A stretch of DNA of 64,000 bases from Paracamarosporium sp. OC-R06-R3 (lineage: Eukaryota > Ascomycota > Dothideomycetes > Pleosporales > Didymosphaeriaceae): contig JACVRA010000150.1 in NCBI GenBank assembly GCA_019828545.1, positions 62,001-126,000 on the forward strand. Direction: 5' to 3'. The notes under the pieces were generated by a model. The model was given only the letters and a program-made list of their open reading frames with translations, was not told the DNA's origin and ran no database searches. Shown piece by piece: positions 45,872 to 57,562 of the stretch. Numbering within the stretch: position 1 is the stretch's first letter; each line of letters opens with the position of its first letter. The translations under genes were made by a program, and so were the position numbers.

Positions 45872-47938
45872 TAGGTGAACTACTCTTCGCGGAAAGGGTT
45901 TGGAGCTGTAGATACGCAATAATAACATTATCTGTAGTCTTCAAGTTCCATTGTTCCCGAATGAGTGAAACCTGACACTGTGCTAAGTCATCATGAGAGA
46001 GATTATTGTCGCAGAGTTCGGACATGGTCGAGTGGCTGACCAAAGTTTTCTGTCATCCTGGACTTGGTTTGATGCTAATCTGAAGCTCTGGTGTAAGTTT
46101 GAAGGATTTCTGGTCCCGAACATCTACGATGTATTCATGCTCATTAATCGATGCGAGTCGGCCGTCTGCACAAGATGGGCTTGAGGAGGACAATTATTCT
46201 GCAGGGTTTGATTCACATAAAATCTATCATGCATAGAATGTGAAAATGGCTTTGGCGAATGGGAATCTAGCTTACCGTAATTATTTTCAGAGATCTAGAT
46301 TTGGAAGCATTGTATTCGAGGGTTTCCAAAACCTTTCGCGGAGCAAGAGGGCTTTGAGGAATATACCCGATTCTCCCTTGTATAAGCAATTCTTGACTTC
46401 ATTAAACACATGTTCTTCGTGGGTAATGAACAGTAATCATGTGCGCTACAACCGTCATTGAAAGACAAACGACGCCCTCAAGCAATTACTCTTGCGTGTT
46501 AAATTGGATTACAAGGCAAAGTCTACAGTATCATGTAACGCATCTTTGGAAGCACTATCGGCAGGCATTATGGCCACATGCAATGTAAATCTGCGATAGA
46601 GGTTCGCGAGGATCTTATGTCGCTTTGTGTTAAGGACGTTGGTTTACAATTGTTATCTGGGAGACTAGTGGCCTTGATCAAAGTTATCGTCTATTTGGTG
46701 AGCACCACAGTGACACCTATTCCGCGGTGTCTGCCATTGCACGGAACTATTAGGCGGCAATGATGACGAAGGCGCAGCGTAGTGACAGCATCGTGTACCC
46801 ATGAGACATAGTTCGCCGTTTGTGATGTCCCTCAGCTTGGTGGGAACTTCATCTGATAGGATTCCGTATGTTACGTGCCGATGCCCACTGTACGAGCAGT
46901 CTTACTCTTACATCGGAGATGTTACATTGGAGACTAGGGATTTACATGTTTGGCACCGGGCTCCAAATGTCACGCGCCATCAGCCTTACAGGGACCATTC
47001 ATAACGGATGTTAAGTCGTACCATACTGATTCATCAACTCGAGAGCCACGCTGGCGGTCCGAGTTCCGACGCAGTACATAGTTCCGCTCGTGGAACCTGC
47101 TCTAAATACGACATTCAATCAACCAGAGGCGCGGATGCCACATCGGAGAATGAGCGGTCAAGACTTTAATGGCCGTGGCATGAGTTCCTTTTCTGGTTTC
47201 CGGGACCGACACCTCCCTAACTAAGTCAGACATTCGTCAATAAGCCTGACGCAAGGTTTTCATACAGAGAACGTGTTTTTATGCACACGTCTCTCGAAAT
47301 GGTCTGCGTTGGCACATGAAGCGCATGGATGACCAGGACAGGTTAGACTCCAGACTCCCATAAACTCCAACTCCGAGTGCTGCTGCAGTGCGCCCGTTTC
47401 AGAAGGTTGCGGCCCATTCTCACTGCATGATAGGGTAACGAAGGCATCAGACTGACTATAGCATGTTCAGATCATCTGATCGCCGCAGGTTCTAGGACTG
47501 ATTGGTTACTTTTCGAAAAAAAATTCTCGTTATGTTCACGAGAGGCTCAATGCTGTAGCACGAAAGTGGCCATCGATAAGGGCAAGCGCTCCGCCACGAA
47601 ATCGATACACAGCATTGAAGGACTTCACTCGTGCGGCGATCGTGGTGTGACTTTGTGACGAGTCTACAAATTTTGATTAATCGGGAATCTTGTTAGCAAG
47701 GCACGAAAAATGTCAGCGAACAGTTGAACGACTTCAACGCGTTAGCGGCACCATTTCCATCTGTCATCGACCGCTTTCGGAGAGCTACGTTGTATATAAA
47801 TCGCAACATCTCAACTCTGAATATCAAGCATCAACAACAAATCTGTCCTTGCTGCCAAAAGAAGCACATTGCCCAGCACGATTCACATTTCCCACCAATC
47901 TGAACCTTCCGAAAACACAGGCATCTTTCATACTCACC
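45872..47938. other. AT-rich gene-free spacer
   Basis: 2.1 kb. Frames up to about 70 codons only, without domains. The right end carries the TATA box and leader of the 63-residue gene. Confidence 0.5.
47793..47800 (+). promoter_or_regulatory. TATA box of the CxxCxG microprotein gene
   Basis: TATATAAA, about 140 bp ahead of the ATG at 47939, followed by an A/C-rich leader (CATCAACAACAAATC) typical of fungal 5' UTRs. Confidence 0.6.
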
Positions 47939-48229
47939 ATGCCTATTTCCCCTTCTACCACTGTTTCTAATGTGTCCTTACATTGTGTGGCTGGACATCC
48001 GCTGCCTCAAATCAAAACCTGCCCGGTATGTGGCGGAAACCCGTAAGTATCCTCTCATCTAAAAAAAATACTTTCATGTCACTGGTTTGCAAGCACTCTA
48101 GGCCTTTAATTGAGTCTCAACAACTTTTAACACACGGCTAGTGGTAACAACCGGAAGAAACCTTGTTCCGCTTGCCAAGGAAAAGGGTTCGTTGGGGACC
48201 GATGCTCAGTCTGTTTGGGGCCTCCCTAA
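47939..48229 (+). CDS. 63-residue Cys-rich microprotein with three CxxCxG motifs
   Basis: Two exons: 47939-48042 and 48142-48229; intron 99 bp with GTAAGT donor and GGCTAG acceptor; 192 nt. Start context CACCATGCC. The protein has a Ser/Thr/Val-rich first third without a signal peptide, then CPVCGGNPG, CSACQGKG and CSVCLGPP, plus CVAGH earlier. CxxCxGxG repeats are the zinc-binding motif of the DnaJ/Hsp40 cysteine-rich domain, so a small zinc-binding fold is likely. There is no J domain. A TATA box at 47793 and the exactly framed intron, which brings motifs 1 and 2 together, support a real gene. Too short for usual gene finders. Could be a chaperone adaptor, a bleomycin-type decoy or something new; function unknown. 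Confidence 0.72.
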
Positions 48230-50332
48230 ATGTTGGAATGGTCGTTCTTGGACTTAGATTATGGAGTGCATCTCCAGATTGGCTTTTTTGGTACCATAGT
48301 ATTGAGTTATGTAAAGAATCTTGAATAGATCACGATTTCACGTGTGGATACTTCTTTATCACGATTATCGAATGCCTTATAGCATGCTTAATACTTGTAT
48401 TACTTATCGTTGTCCCTATACAGGTCTTTATTCTGCGAAATATTGATAATGCATTCCACGCGTACGGCCATTCTCAGCTACCTTTCCACCTGAGTTGCTT
48501 GATGAGGTTTCGATTTCACACTCAATTTTAGCAGCCTCTTGCTTACAAATGGCATGATCTTTCAATTACTGGAGTACGACTTTTGTGATGATTGGCGCAC
48601 ATTACACGACCTGTGGTGGTCTATGGTCACCTAAGAATCATGCGATTCCTTATGTCACAACCAGCGTGCAGTTCTGTGACCAATCCAACAGATTGGTGTT
48701 CCCAGCTCATAACATCCGTCCTGGGTCTTAGAAAATACGGAGCTTTTGGTGTCACAACGAGGATTTAGAACAAGGAACAAGTTAGGCCGGTGTTTTTGTG
48801 CTCGTTTCAAGTTTGACCCTTTGTCCAGTCTGGCCAATGGAGGGTTGTCCTGGTGCTCGTGGCATTGTCTCATTGCCAACGTTCACAAGAGTTAACTTCA
48901 TTAGGAACTATATCCTTGAGAAAACTGGCCACAATGCCGTGTTTCGGGGTCATGTATCACACGTCAGCGTACGCGGAAAGTCATGGATGCCAATTGATGC
49001 AAAGTATTTAGCAAGACAATATCAGGAGTGTTTCTGATCAATCTTCCAGTTCTATAGGTATTAGCTTCGAGATACGGCCGTGGAGTGTAAATGAGGTGCG
49101 CTATAACAAGATGAACTGTCTTTCTATTGGGCTTCGGATAAAATTGTATAGACGTCAACTGACGTAGACTAACGGTTTACTAGATAAACTATCGTCTAAG
49201 ACAAGTCTGTATCAATAAGAACGCAGTCCGACAAGGACATTGAACTGTTAGCAGGTCTCTCTCGTGGTGGTATGTTTGATATTGTATGGTGAATAATTAG
49301 ATAGTGCTTCTCTGCTATAGATCAGGTGTAAAGCAAACGTCATATTGTGAGGAATGTTATATCTACCATAGAGTTTTGCCCATAACGATTAGCCAAGGCG
49401 GGCGCAGAACCAATCAGAAGGCATAAAGAAGCGTAAAAATGTACCTTAAGGACTATAGACAGGTGATGATTGATGCTTGGCTCAACAGTTATGGGCGAAA
49501 CTCTACGGTATTATGCATAATGTGAGAGAACTATAACAACTGCACTATGTCAGGTGAAGTGCTATATAATCTACCTCTACATCACAAGTATACGGGTCAA
49601 GAGAGGTCGCTATATATTCGTTCCTGGCATTGCGGCGACCGGTTGGTCGTGAAGCAATCAATTGACTTTGTTTAGGCATAACTCTAGTTAGACCTTCACC
49701 TACCTGGCTTGTGCTTGTGGAACCACTCCAACTACCTCATTGAATAGTGTACTAGTTCATTCGGGCGTCGGAGCGTGTTCGCTTGCTGCTAGTAAAGTCA
49801 ATAGCTTCACTGGTTGATGTTGGGATATTGTGGGGTAAATTTAGCTGACCGCTGGTGCCCTCACAACTTTGTAACTGGGAAGATTAACGCCGTCTGCAGC
49901 TGCAATCCTTCGCAAGCGTACCTAGAATTCGACGCCCTGCTACATATTGCAAACCTGCATACACCTCTGCCACATCCGACTGATATTATTCAGACATACT
50001 GCGACGCTTATGCTCCAGATTCCGTCCCCGCCTCACCGATCAGCACGCCTCTTGCCTCTTTGGGATCAATGCAGCGGTTAATGTACGCCCTGCCGACATT
50101 GACGCAACACGAATTTTGCCAAGAAGGACAGCCACGACGATCCAGAGCTTGCGCATTGGACGGCCGGGTAAGGCTCTGCGTCCGTTCATACGTGAGCAAG
50201 CTATCGGCAATTTGTCGTGCAGCAAATGCCGGGGTATGATAGCAAGGGTGTGGACAAGTATGAAAGGTCGGCTTGGCCCTGACATTTGATGGGTACCTCT
50301 TACCAAGTTTCACGCCTTTGAAAGGAACAGAT
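48230..50332. other. AT-rich gene-free spacer
   Basis: 2.1 kb. The longest frame, 49814-50239 plus (141 codons), has no recognisable domain and no supporting splice neighbours; it might be debris of an older gene. The MFS promoter should lie at the right end. Confidence 0.45.
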
Positions 50333-52234
50333 ATGGCTCCAAAACACTTGATTCATAGGTAAGCGAACTCAACCGCAATTAGGAAAGTGTATTACGCTAA
50401 GTAGCTTCAGCCACGCACACGAAGAAGACCTGCCAGGCACGGTCAATCTTCAAGCTGTAGGTCAGTGCCAAGCCGTTACACTACCATTGCGTGCATCCTA
50501 AGAGAAATGTAGAGGGGGATGACACTGCGTTTGGTCAAGCATTATATCCTGTGCCTGCAGAAGACCCCAACGATCCCTTACAAGTATGCTGCCATGAAAC
50601 CTGGACGAACCGGAACCAGAACTGACCACAATAGTGGCCAGCCAAAAAAAAGTCAATGATCCTGCTGGTTTGCGCTCTGTATTCGTTCCTCGGGAATTGC
50701 GCGCTATTAGGACCGTCCGTGTATATCGGTCTGTACGCGAAAGAGTTCGACATTACGCCGACCAAGGCATCTGATCTTGTCTCTTACCCAAATCTTGCAT
50801 TTGGCTTTGGTAAGTATTAGATTCGGACACTCACCTGCAAGGACTGCATTGACTGATACAGGCTCATTGATATTGGTGCCGCTTTATCTCAAGATCGGCC
50901 GCCGTCCGGTCATGCTGATATCTATGATATTCGTACGTTGTGCCGGATAAATATTCCATCAACATTCAAGTTAATTTGTGTGCTGTAGTTCTGCGCTGGT
51001 TTGATCGGAGCGTCTCAAGCAACTACGTTCGGAGGCCTTATGGCATGTCGCATAATTCACGGGTTCGGTTCAGGGGTTTGCGAAGCTTTGCCCGTGCAGC
51101 TGGTCAACGATATCTTCTTTTTGCATGAGCGTGGCCTACGTATTGGTTATTACACTAGTTCGTCTCAACCCTTGGTAATCCTGTCTTCAGTGCTGATGGT
51201 AGGCAGTCGCCCTCTGCTTTGGGTCTACAGGACCACTGTACGCCGGATATATGCTCGCAGGTGGTTACTCCTGGAAGCTGTATTTCTACGTCGTATTTGC
51301 CTTTGCTACCGCACTCCTCATATTTGCGTTCTTCGTAGTAGAGGAGACAGCTTATAAGCGCGTCCCACCCACGACTTCCTCGCCATCCACCTCGACCACG
51401 GACAAGGCCGCCGACGCCTCACACACGGAAGGGTTTGCCTCTTCTATCCCACCTCGCAAGACTTTCGTGCAACAACTCAAAGTTTGGAATGGCATCGACC
51501 ATGAACAGGAATTCTGGATTATGATGCCTCGTTCACTGACTTATTTCATCGTCCCTCAAGTTTTATGGGTCGCTACGTCGTTCGGACTCTACATTGGCTT
51601 GGGTGCTCTGGCATTCAATTACACGTTCCCTCTCAAGATCACTGAGCCTCCATACAGTTGGAGCGAGACAAATAGCGGACTGATCACCATCGCAACCTTC
51701 CTTGGTTTTTTGTTCGCCTTGCCATTTCTCCCGTCCTCTGATCGCCTTGCCGCTCACTTCACCCGGAAGAATAACGGTATTCGAGAAGCAGAGATGCGCC
51801 TCGGCGTCATGCTCCCCGCTATGATTATAGCGCCTGCTGGGGTTATTCTCTACGGTTTCGCTGCTCAGAACAATCTACACTGGATTGCCTATTTCTTTGG
51901 CGTAGGAATGGACCAGTGGGGATCGCTTTTCTACTTCAGCTTCACTCTTGCCTATGCAGTTGATTCGTATAATGCGAACACCTCGGAAATGCTCATCGCA
52001 ATGAACCTTGGAAAGCAAGCAATCAGTTTCGGTATGGGTATCTACCTACTAGACTGGATTATCGAGGGTGGCTTCGCGGTCACGATATCCGGAATATTTG
52101 CTGGAGTCCTATTAGCGAATAATCTGGTATTACTAATATTCATGATTTGGGGCAAGAGAATCCGCATATTTATGAACAAGACTTGGCTTGCAAAGTTGCA
52201 TAGGAAGACTATCAAGAATGTGGAGGTTGCCTAA
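50333..52234 (+). CDS. MFS transporter (DHA1/Hol1-like), reading frame apparently damaged
   Basis: Exons by eye: 50333-50358, 50405-50456, 50503-50583, 50635-50809, 50862-50932, 50989 to about 51157, then 51203 or 51231 to 52234; the first five introns (46-56 bp) are canonical. The N-terminus carries DPNDPLQWPAKKKSMILL, the loop preceding TM1 typical of DHA1 drug transporters; then IGRRPVML, ACRIIHGFGSGVCEALP, PLYAGYMLAGGYSWKLYF, a central cytosolic loop, and TMs 7-12. At intron 6 no canonical donor has the phase needed to join IGYYT to the well-conserved AVALCFGSTGPLYAGY. The only in-phase GT leaves a 28-bp intron; GTTCGT at 51158 with CTACAG at 51230 keeps frame but deletes nine TM4 residues. 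One extra base near 51157 would explain it. May be a pseudogene or a sequencing error. Converges on the P450. Confidence 0.75.
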
Positions 52235-52578
52235 ATAATGTCGGTTTCACTATGCCCGATGGATCTGGACCACCTTAGATACTGATGTCAGCATCGGGCC
52301 GAGTATCTAGTACTCGCGGGAAGCTCATAAATTAAGTAGAATTGTGATGCGAGTAGCCAAGTTGCGAGTGATAGTCTTCTATAGCGGTCTGGACTTCGGA
52401 GTATGTTTCAGAACCCTCGAAGCTACACTGGCGTCCGGTTAATATACGCGTTCCGATATCTCTATCATGTTCAAGTCGAAATAGATCCACGGATTCATAA
52501 AAAAATGCCTCATATAATATGTAGAATATGCTATCCAAACCTAAAATAGTACAGATCCACATGTTATAACTCAACGGC
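52235..52578. other. Short convergent spacer, MFS and P450
   Basis: 344 bp between the two stop codons, AT-rich; probable shared 3' UTR territory. Confidence 0.5.
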
Positions 52579-54236
52579 CTAAGCCTTCTCTTCCCTTCTC
52601 TCGATTTTCACCCACATATCTTCCCAAAATCCTACCCCGCCCTTAACAACGAACCTTCCTGGCATATTTTGATTCAGCACAGGTTTAAAGATCCGAAAGA
52701 ATTGCAGCGGTGCTTTGTACAACTCCATAAGTGCGATGTCTTTCCCTAAGCACACGCGTGCTCCATAGCCGAACGCCATGTTATACTTGTTGTATGATTT
52801 GACACTATCTTCGTCACCCAGCCATCGCTCTGGGCGAAATTCACAAGCATCGGGTCCGTAGATATTACTGTCGCGGTGGACGAGCCAGGGATTGCAAGTA
52901 ATCTCGGTAAATGGTGGGACAAATTGACCATTGAGGCGGAGCCCAGATGCGCCGGCTAGACGGGGGAAGATGTTCGGTGCTGACGGACAGAGACTGGTGG
53001 CAAATTATCACTAATCGTGCTGGCCAGGGATAGAACTTGTTTGCTTACCGCATACTCTCCTTCACACAAGCAATATAATATGGACAGTGCTGCAAAACCT
53101 CATCGTACTGAGGCATATCGCTGAGCAACCGCTTCTCTACACATTCATCGATCTCTTTGATCAATCTGTCGTACACGGCTTTGTTGCTCATGATGTATGC
53201 CATCATTGCTTGGAATGCCGTCCCGGTAGTATCTGCACCTGCCAGCAATACTAACAAAATCTCTGCTTTTATATAATCGATTTCCAAGGGTTTACCATCA
53301 TCGTCGCGGGCATCGATAAACGTCTGCAATAGATCCACACGATCAATCTTGCCTTCCTCAACATCCTTGAGGCGCTGGGTAAGCAATTTGTCGCGAAAGC
53401 GCATAAGCATGCCGATCCCCGACTTGTCTTCTGGCTTCGCAACGAGATATTTGCCCAGAGGCGTTTTCTTGATAAAATTTGTAAACGGCCAGAGCCTTGC
53501 CATAAGCCCGAAAGGTAGGAGGCCATCGTGGAATCCTTGGATGAGGCCACCAACATCACTCCCGCTCTCTATGAAGCCAAAAGGGGCACCAAATCCAATC
53601 TCAGAGATGATGTCGTATGCCATATATACAGCCCAAGGTGCAAAGTCAAATTCTTGATCTACACAACAAATTTCTGTCAACAGTTTCCTATGAATGCAAT
53701 GCGGTCTTTTCTCACTTACTTTTCTCTACAAAAAGGCTGGAAAGCCTGTTAAGCCATTCATTGATGCGCTGGTCGACAAGTGGTTCCATTTTCTTTATAT
53801 TGCTGAAAGCATACGGCCCAGCAGCTATTTTCCGAAAATGCGCATGCACTTTGTGCTCTCTCATGTTGAACAAGCTTTCCTGTTCGCCAAAGCTGCCAGT
53901 GATGTAATGGTTGGACTTGTTCGCTTGGCGACTATACACTTCTGGTAGTTTAGTTGCATCCGAAACAAGCAATAATGTCGGAGTGATTCGTAGAACCGGG
54001 CCATATTTCTTGTGCAATTCGAGTTCAAGCTCGCACTCGTCGCCGAGGATGTTGTGATATGCGATCCAAAGACGTGTTACCGATGCCCAGAAAGGCCCGG
54101 GAAAATGACGAAGCGGGTGAAAGAAGCGGTAGTAAATAATCTGGTATGCGAAGGACAGCACGAGGAGAGAAGTAGGGAGTAGAAGGATGTTGAAGGGCGT
54201 GAGAAGCCTAAGAAGAGATATCCCCGCGATGAACAT
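52579..54236 (-). CDS. Cytochrome P450 monooxygenase, microsomal
   Basis: Three exons: 54236-53720, 53658-53049, 52993-52579; introns 61 and 55 bp; 1542 nt, 513 residues. N-terminal membrane anchor (FNILLLPTSLLVLSFAYQII) followed by the Pro-rich hinge HPLRHFPGPFWA. I-helix AGADTTGTAFQ, K-helix ExxR as KESMR, PERF-type RPERWLGD, and heme loop FGYGARVCLGKDIA with thiolate ligand C457 are all intact. Sequence style (ITPTLLLVSDATKLPEVYSR; FNMREHKVHAHFRKIAAGPY) resembles the pisatin demethylase/benzoate-hydroxylase-like fungal P450s used in detoxification and secondary metabolism; substrate is unknown. Tail-to-tail with the MFS gene, 344 bp apart, suggesting a shared pathway, but no backbone synthase is near. 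Confidence 0.95.
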
Positions 54237-56491
54237 AATGCCGGTCTTTCGAAAAGATCGGCTTGTAACCAGATGGTTGGTTTAAAAACGCTCCAACATA
54301 TACCACCACGGAAAGGAGTAGCCGCTGTGGGCTTGTGGCTATAGATAAGCATTGCTTAAAGCTTGTATTTATGCACTCCGCGGATCACTACGCTTTTCAA
54401 TGAATGGCAAACCCGTACTATATTCTGGGGCATTTGCCGCTCCATTCCTTTTCAATCATGGTGAGGCAAGTGTATCTGCGCTGCTAGTGGTCGCGGGAAA
54501 ACTTTTCCCTGTCTACCCCACCCATACTACAGCTGTCCGACTCGATCGACATTACTCTACCATAAGCATGAACACGATATGAACATTGTTTAAAGCAAAC
54601 CGACGTACTATGGCGAAATGCTGTCGACCATAGTGCGCCCAAATGGTTTTATTCAAATGAAGAAATTGTCGATGAACCTTTTACATGAACTTTCTTTCTC
54701 TATTCTGGAATTAACTGTTGGAACATATATCTCGTTGGATGAATTCACCATACCTACCTCATCCGGAATGAGAGCAAATCACTGTTCAGATCTATTGCGT
54801 TATTTGGAATACCTTTCTGCTCTTAAAGAAGAAAAGATCAGAGTTTCGAACGGTCTATATCTGGCTTATCTCAGGACGGAAGAGAAAAGAGTTGATGCAT
54901 GGAACGTGCGGTGAACTGATTGGTGGTGACGTATGAGCCAGGTCAGACCTGGAAATTTGCGCAGGGGGCAGCCTGCAATGCAGCATTAACCCGAATGCAG
55001 TGGCGCCAATACTGTCAGCCGTTCTCACCTGATGTGAGTAGAAAGTTTCCACAATACTAAGATTTCCACGTAGGACAAAGGTAGCCCATGCGTACCTAGT
55101 TATTCCACCAAATCACACCACATCTTCAGAGGTTAAGAGCCAAGTCTTTTTTACAGATGATTCAAAATGCAATAGCCATGGCTTATGCAGCCTTTAATTC
55201 ATTCCTTTTACCATCACTGTGTACTTCTTGAAAGCGTAGGGCGACGAGCACGATGTCAGTCGGAGCTTTAAAGTGGAGATGGGTAAGATGGGAAACGCTT
55301 TGAGTACATTACAGGCCAAACAAACCGGTCACCGCCGCACATGAAGGCAACGGCTAACGCATCTTGCTTCGCTCGAAAACATTAGCCGGCCATAGTATCA
55401 CGCTTCTGCGCATGCGGGACATGATGATGTTTCAAGCCAACGATTTCCATCAAGTATATCATTGGGGAAGGTAAGTGTTTACTTTGCCAGATGCTGGATG
55501 TAGCTCATAGGTGCTGGTTCGTGCATATCGCAAGGGCGTTAATGAGGTCTGCGACGTTCTTCCTGGGAACCTGATACCTGGCGTGTGGTAGCGAAAACTA
55601 AGCTTAAAACTGCACTCTAAGTCCAAAAGGGACAAGGTTTTCTTCTTGATGCGATATTCCATGATTCAGTATCACAATTGATGTTACAACTGATGTTACC
55701 GTATTGACGGAGTTCTTCTCATCAGGTATCAATTATATGAGGGTCTTAATCCAGTTTGACGGCTAACTATAGTTTGATATCTACGCTTTTGTTGTGTTTG
55801 TCTTCGCTATCCATAAAAAGCCATGCGTGATTTTGCTTGATGAATCCACCGTGACTAAACTTAAATAACATCACTGAATATGTACTTTTTCTGTGAGTTG
55901 CTCAACCAGTTGTTGACCCTTCACTTCTTCACCAGCCAGATATTTATCTAACAGCGGTTATTTCAATTACTCGCAAGCCAAGGATCGCAACGAAGTGGGA
56001 AGAGCCAAATGACGGTTGACTTTTCACATGTCAAGGCACTTGAGCTGCTTGAGGTAAAGATCAATTCTTGAATCGCTCTTAATTGCTCGAAAATATATGT
56101 GCTCCTCGAGTATACTTACTCACAAATGAAAGGCGCGAGACGATCATACAATCTCCCCACAAGCAGATCAAAGGATAGAAGACGGAACGTGGCTTGTATC
56201 AGATGATAAGCCACGGTCTGATGCCCTAATTTTGGCGGGGAGCTGATCTTCGAAGATGAACCGGCGTAGAGAGTTCATATGTGCTTTATGAAGTCGACGT
56301 TGTAAGACGTGTTAATGACGATTCAAGCACATACAAAAACTACATTTTCCTGGTCCAATCGAACAGCTTTCATTTTGCTAGGCCATTTAATAGAACACAA
56401 TGTGATTGTTGATCAAGAAAATGGAGATAGGCCTCGAGGACCGTAGGAAGATAAGAGACATGATCTGTCGTTACTGGGTCGGCTTGGTGGA
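54237..56491. other. AT-rich gene-free spacer closing the accessory block
   Basis: 2.25 kb including the P450 promoter at its left end. A plus-strand frame at 54618-54914 (98 codons) lacks recognisable features. No transposon remnant identified. Confidence 0.5.
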
Positions 56492-57562
56492 TTATATTAA
56501 CTTGGATCGCAGCACTTCATTCTCAAACCCTTCAGTAACAACCAACGCATTCTCCTCGCTCAGGTGAAAGTCGGCCATAACCCCGTAATGATCAGTTACC
56601 CACTCTTCTTCCCCAGCCTCCCTCATCTGCTGTTTATTGGCCTCCGCAACCTTGACGCCCATACCTATCCGTTCAAACCTTTGGGGAACCGCCGCACCCC
56701 TGAACAGTATCTTGTCCATACGACTACATCCGAACTTTTCACGTAGCGCTTGAGGCACTTGGTAGCCCCATGTGTACCCATCATCGCTGTCTTCCTGGCC
56801 GCCAAGCTCAAGAAAGACATCTTTGAGGTTGTTGTCAGAGTGCAACGTGCGATCGAAAGGCTGGATGGCATTAAGATCACCGGCAAGCAGACCCACAGCA
56901 ACGGCGGAGTCGTGCAAATAGGGAGCAGCAGCCTGAAGCTGAAGCGGTCTCACAGGAGGGTCTGCAACGAGTGATTCTAAATGCGTGTTGCAGAGTCTCA
57001 GAACCTTTCCCTTTCCTTGCTCGGAAAGCGCCAGGTCGACGAATAACCCGTCTCTGTCAAATTTGCTGATCCAGGGAACGCGGAATACTTCGTTAATGGC
57101 CAAGCGCCGGTCTACGAGCGTGTTTGTTCCGTAGAGGGGGCTGAGCCAGTTGCGCTCGTCAAGATCTGTGATGTAAAAGCGACGCTGTATCAATGGCATG
57201 TCACGAATCTGTTTCATGTCCGATTGGCTCATCTCCTGCAGGAAAACAACTATAGGCACCTCTTTACTCGTGCCTTCGACCAAGGCTGAAAGGTGCTCGA
57301 GCGCGGCGCTCATGCGTTCTTCCGCAAAGCCGAGGAGCATGTCGATGTTCCACGACATCAAGCGCAAGTTCTTGGCAGAAAACATCTTGTCCCGTGAGGA
57401 ATGTTCGAGAGGGGATGGAATCCAAGAAGAGCCATTGTAATGGTAATATGGCTGTGGTCGAGGCTTGTAGAACGCGTCTTGAAGCTTTTGGGCTGGTCCA
57501 GATGTTAATGCTTTCTGAAGGGCCTCAAGGATGGCTTTTGGGGTTGTTTTAGAGACACTCAT
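56492..57562 (-). CDS. Endonuclease/exonuclease/phosphatase (EEP) protein, TDP2-like
   Basis: Single exon from MSVSKTTPKAI, 356 residues. EEP motifs in order: LMSWNID, VFLQEM (metal-binding Glu), a RDGLFVDLAL strand, LCNTHLES, LLAGDLNA (catalytic Asp/Asn), DDGYTWGYQ, SRMDKIL and WVTDHYGVMAD (catalytic Asp-His). The combination SWN / LQEM / NTHLES / GDLN / DHYG matches tyrosyl-DNA phosphodiesterase 2, which removes topoisomerase II adducts from 5' DNA ends; related Mg-dependent phosphodiesterases cannot be excluded. The frame stays open upstream to 58210, across the promoter of the divergent arp1 gene, but those residues look like translated leader. There is no UBA domain such as metazoan TDP2 carries. 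Confidence 0.83.
   Translation of the reverse strand: MSVSKTTPKAILEALQKALTSGPAQKLQDAFYKPRPQPYYHYNGSSWIPSPLEHSSRDKMFSAKNLRLMSWNIDMLLGFAEERMSAALEHLSALVEGTSKEVPIVVFLQEMSQSDMKQIRDMPLIQRRFYITDLDERNWLSPLYGTNTLVDRRLAINEVFRVPWISKFDRDGLFVDLALSEQGKGKVLRLCNTHLESLVADPPVRPLQLQAAAPYLHDSAVAVGLLAGDLNAIQPFDRTLHSDNNLKDVFLELGGQEDSDDGYTWGYQVPQALREKFGCSRMDKILFRGAAVPQRFERIGMGVKVAEANKQQMREAGEEEWVTDHYGVMADFHLSEENALVVTEGFENEVLRSKLI

Noticed and set aside
49814..50239. 141-codon plus-strand open frame
   Set aside because: No recognisable domain, no splice partners, in an AT-rich spacer; at most old gene debris.
41318..54236. Complete secondary-metabolite cluster
   Set aside because: No PKS, NRPS, terpene or DMAT synthase and no pathway-specific zinc-cluster regulator; spacing between genes is far larger than usual in such clusters.
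54618..54914. 98-codon plus-strand frame downstream of the P450 promoter
   Set aside because: No domain, no promoter evidence, AT-rich surroundings.
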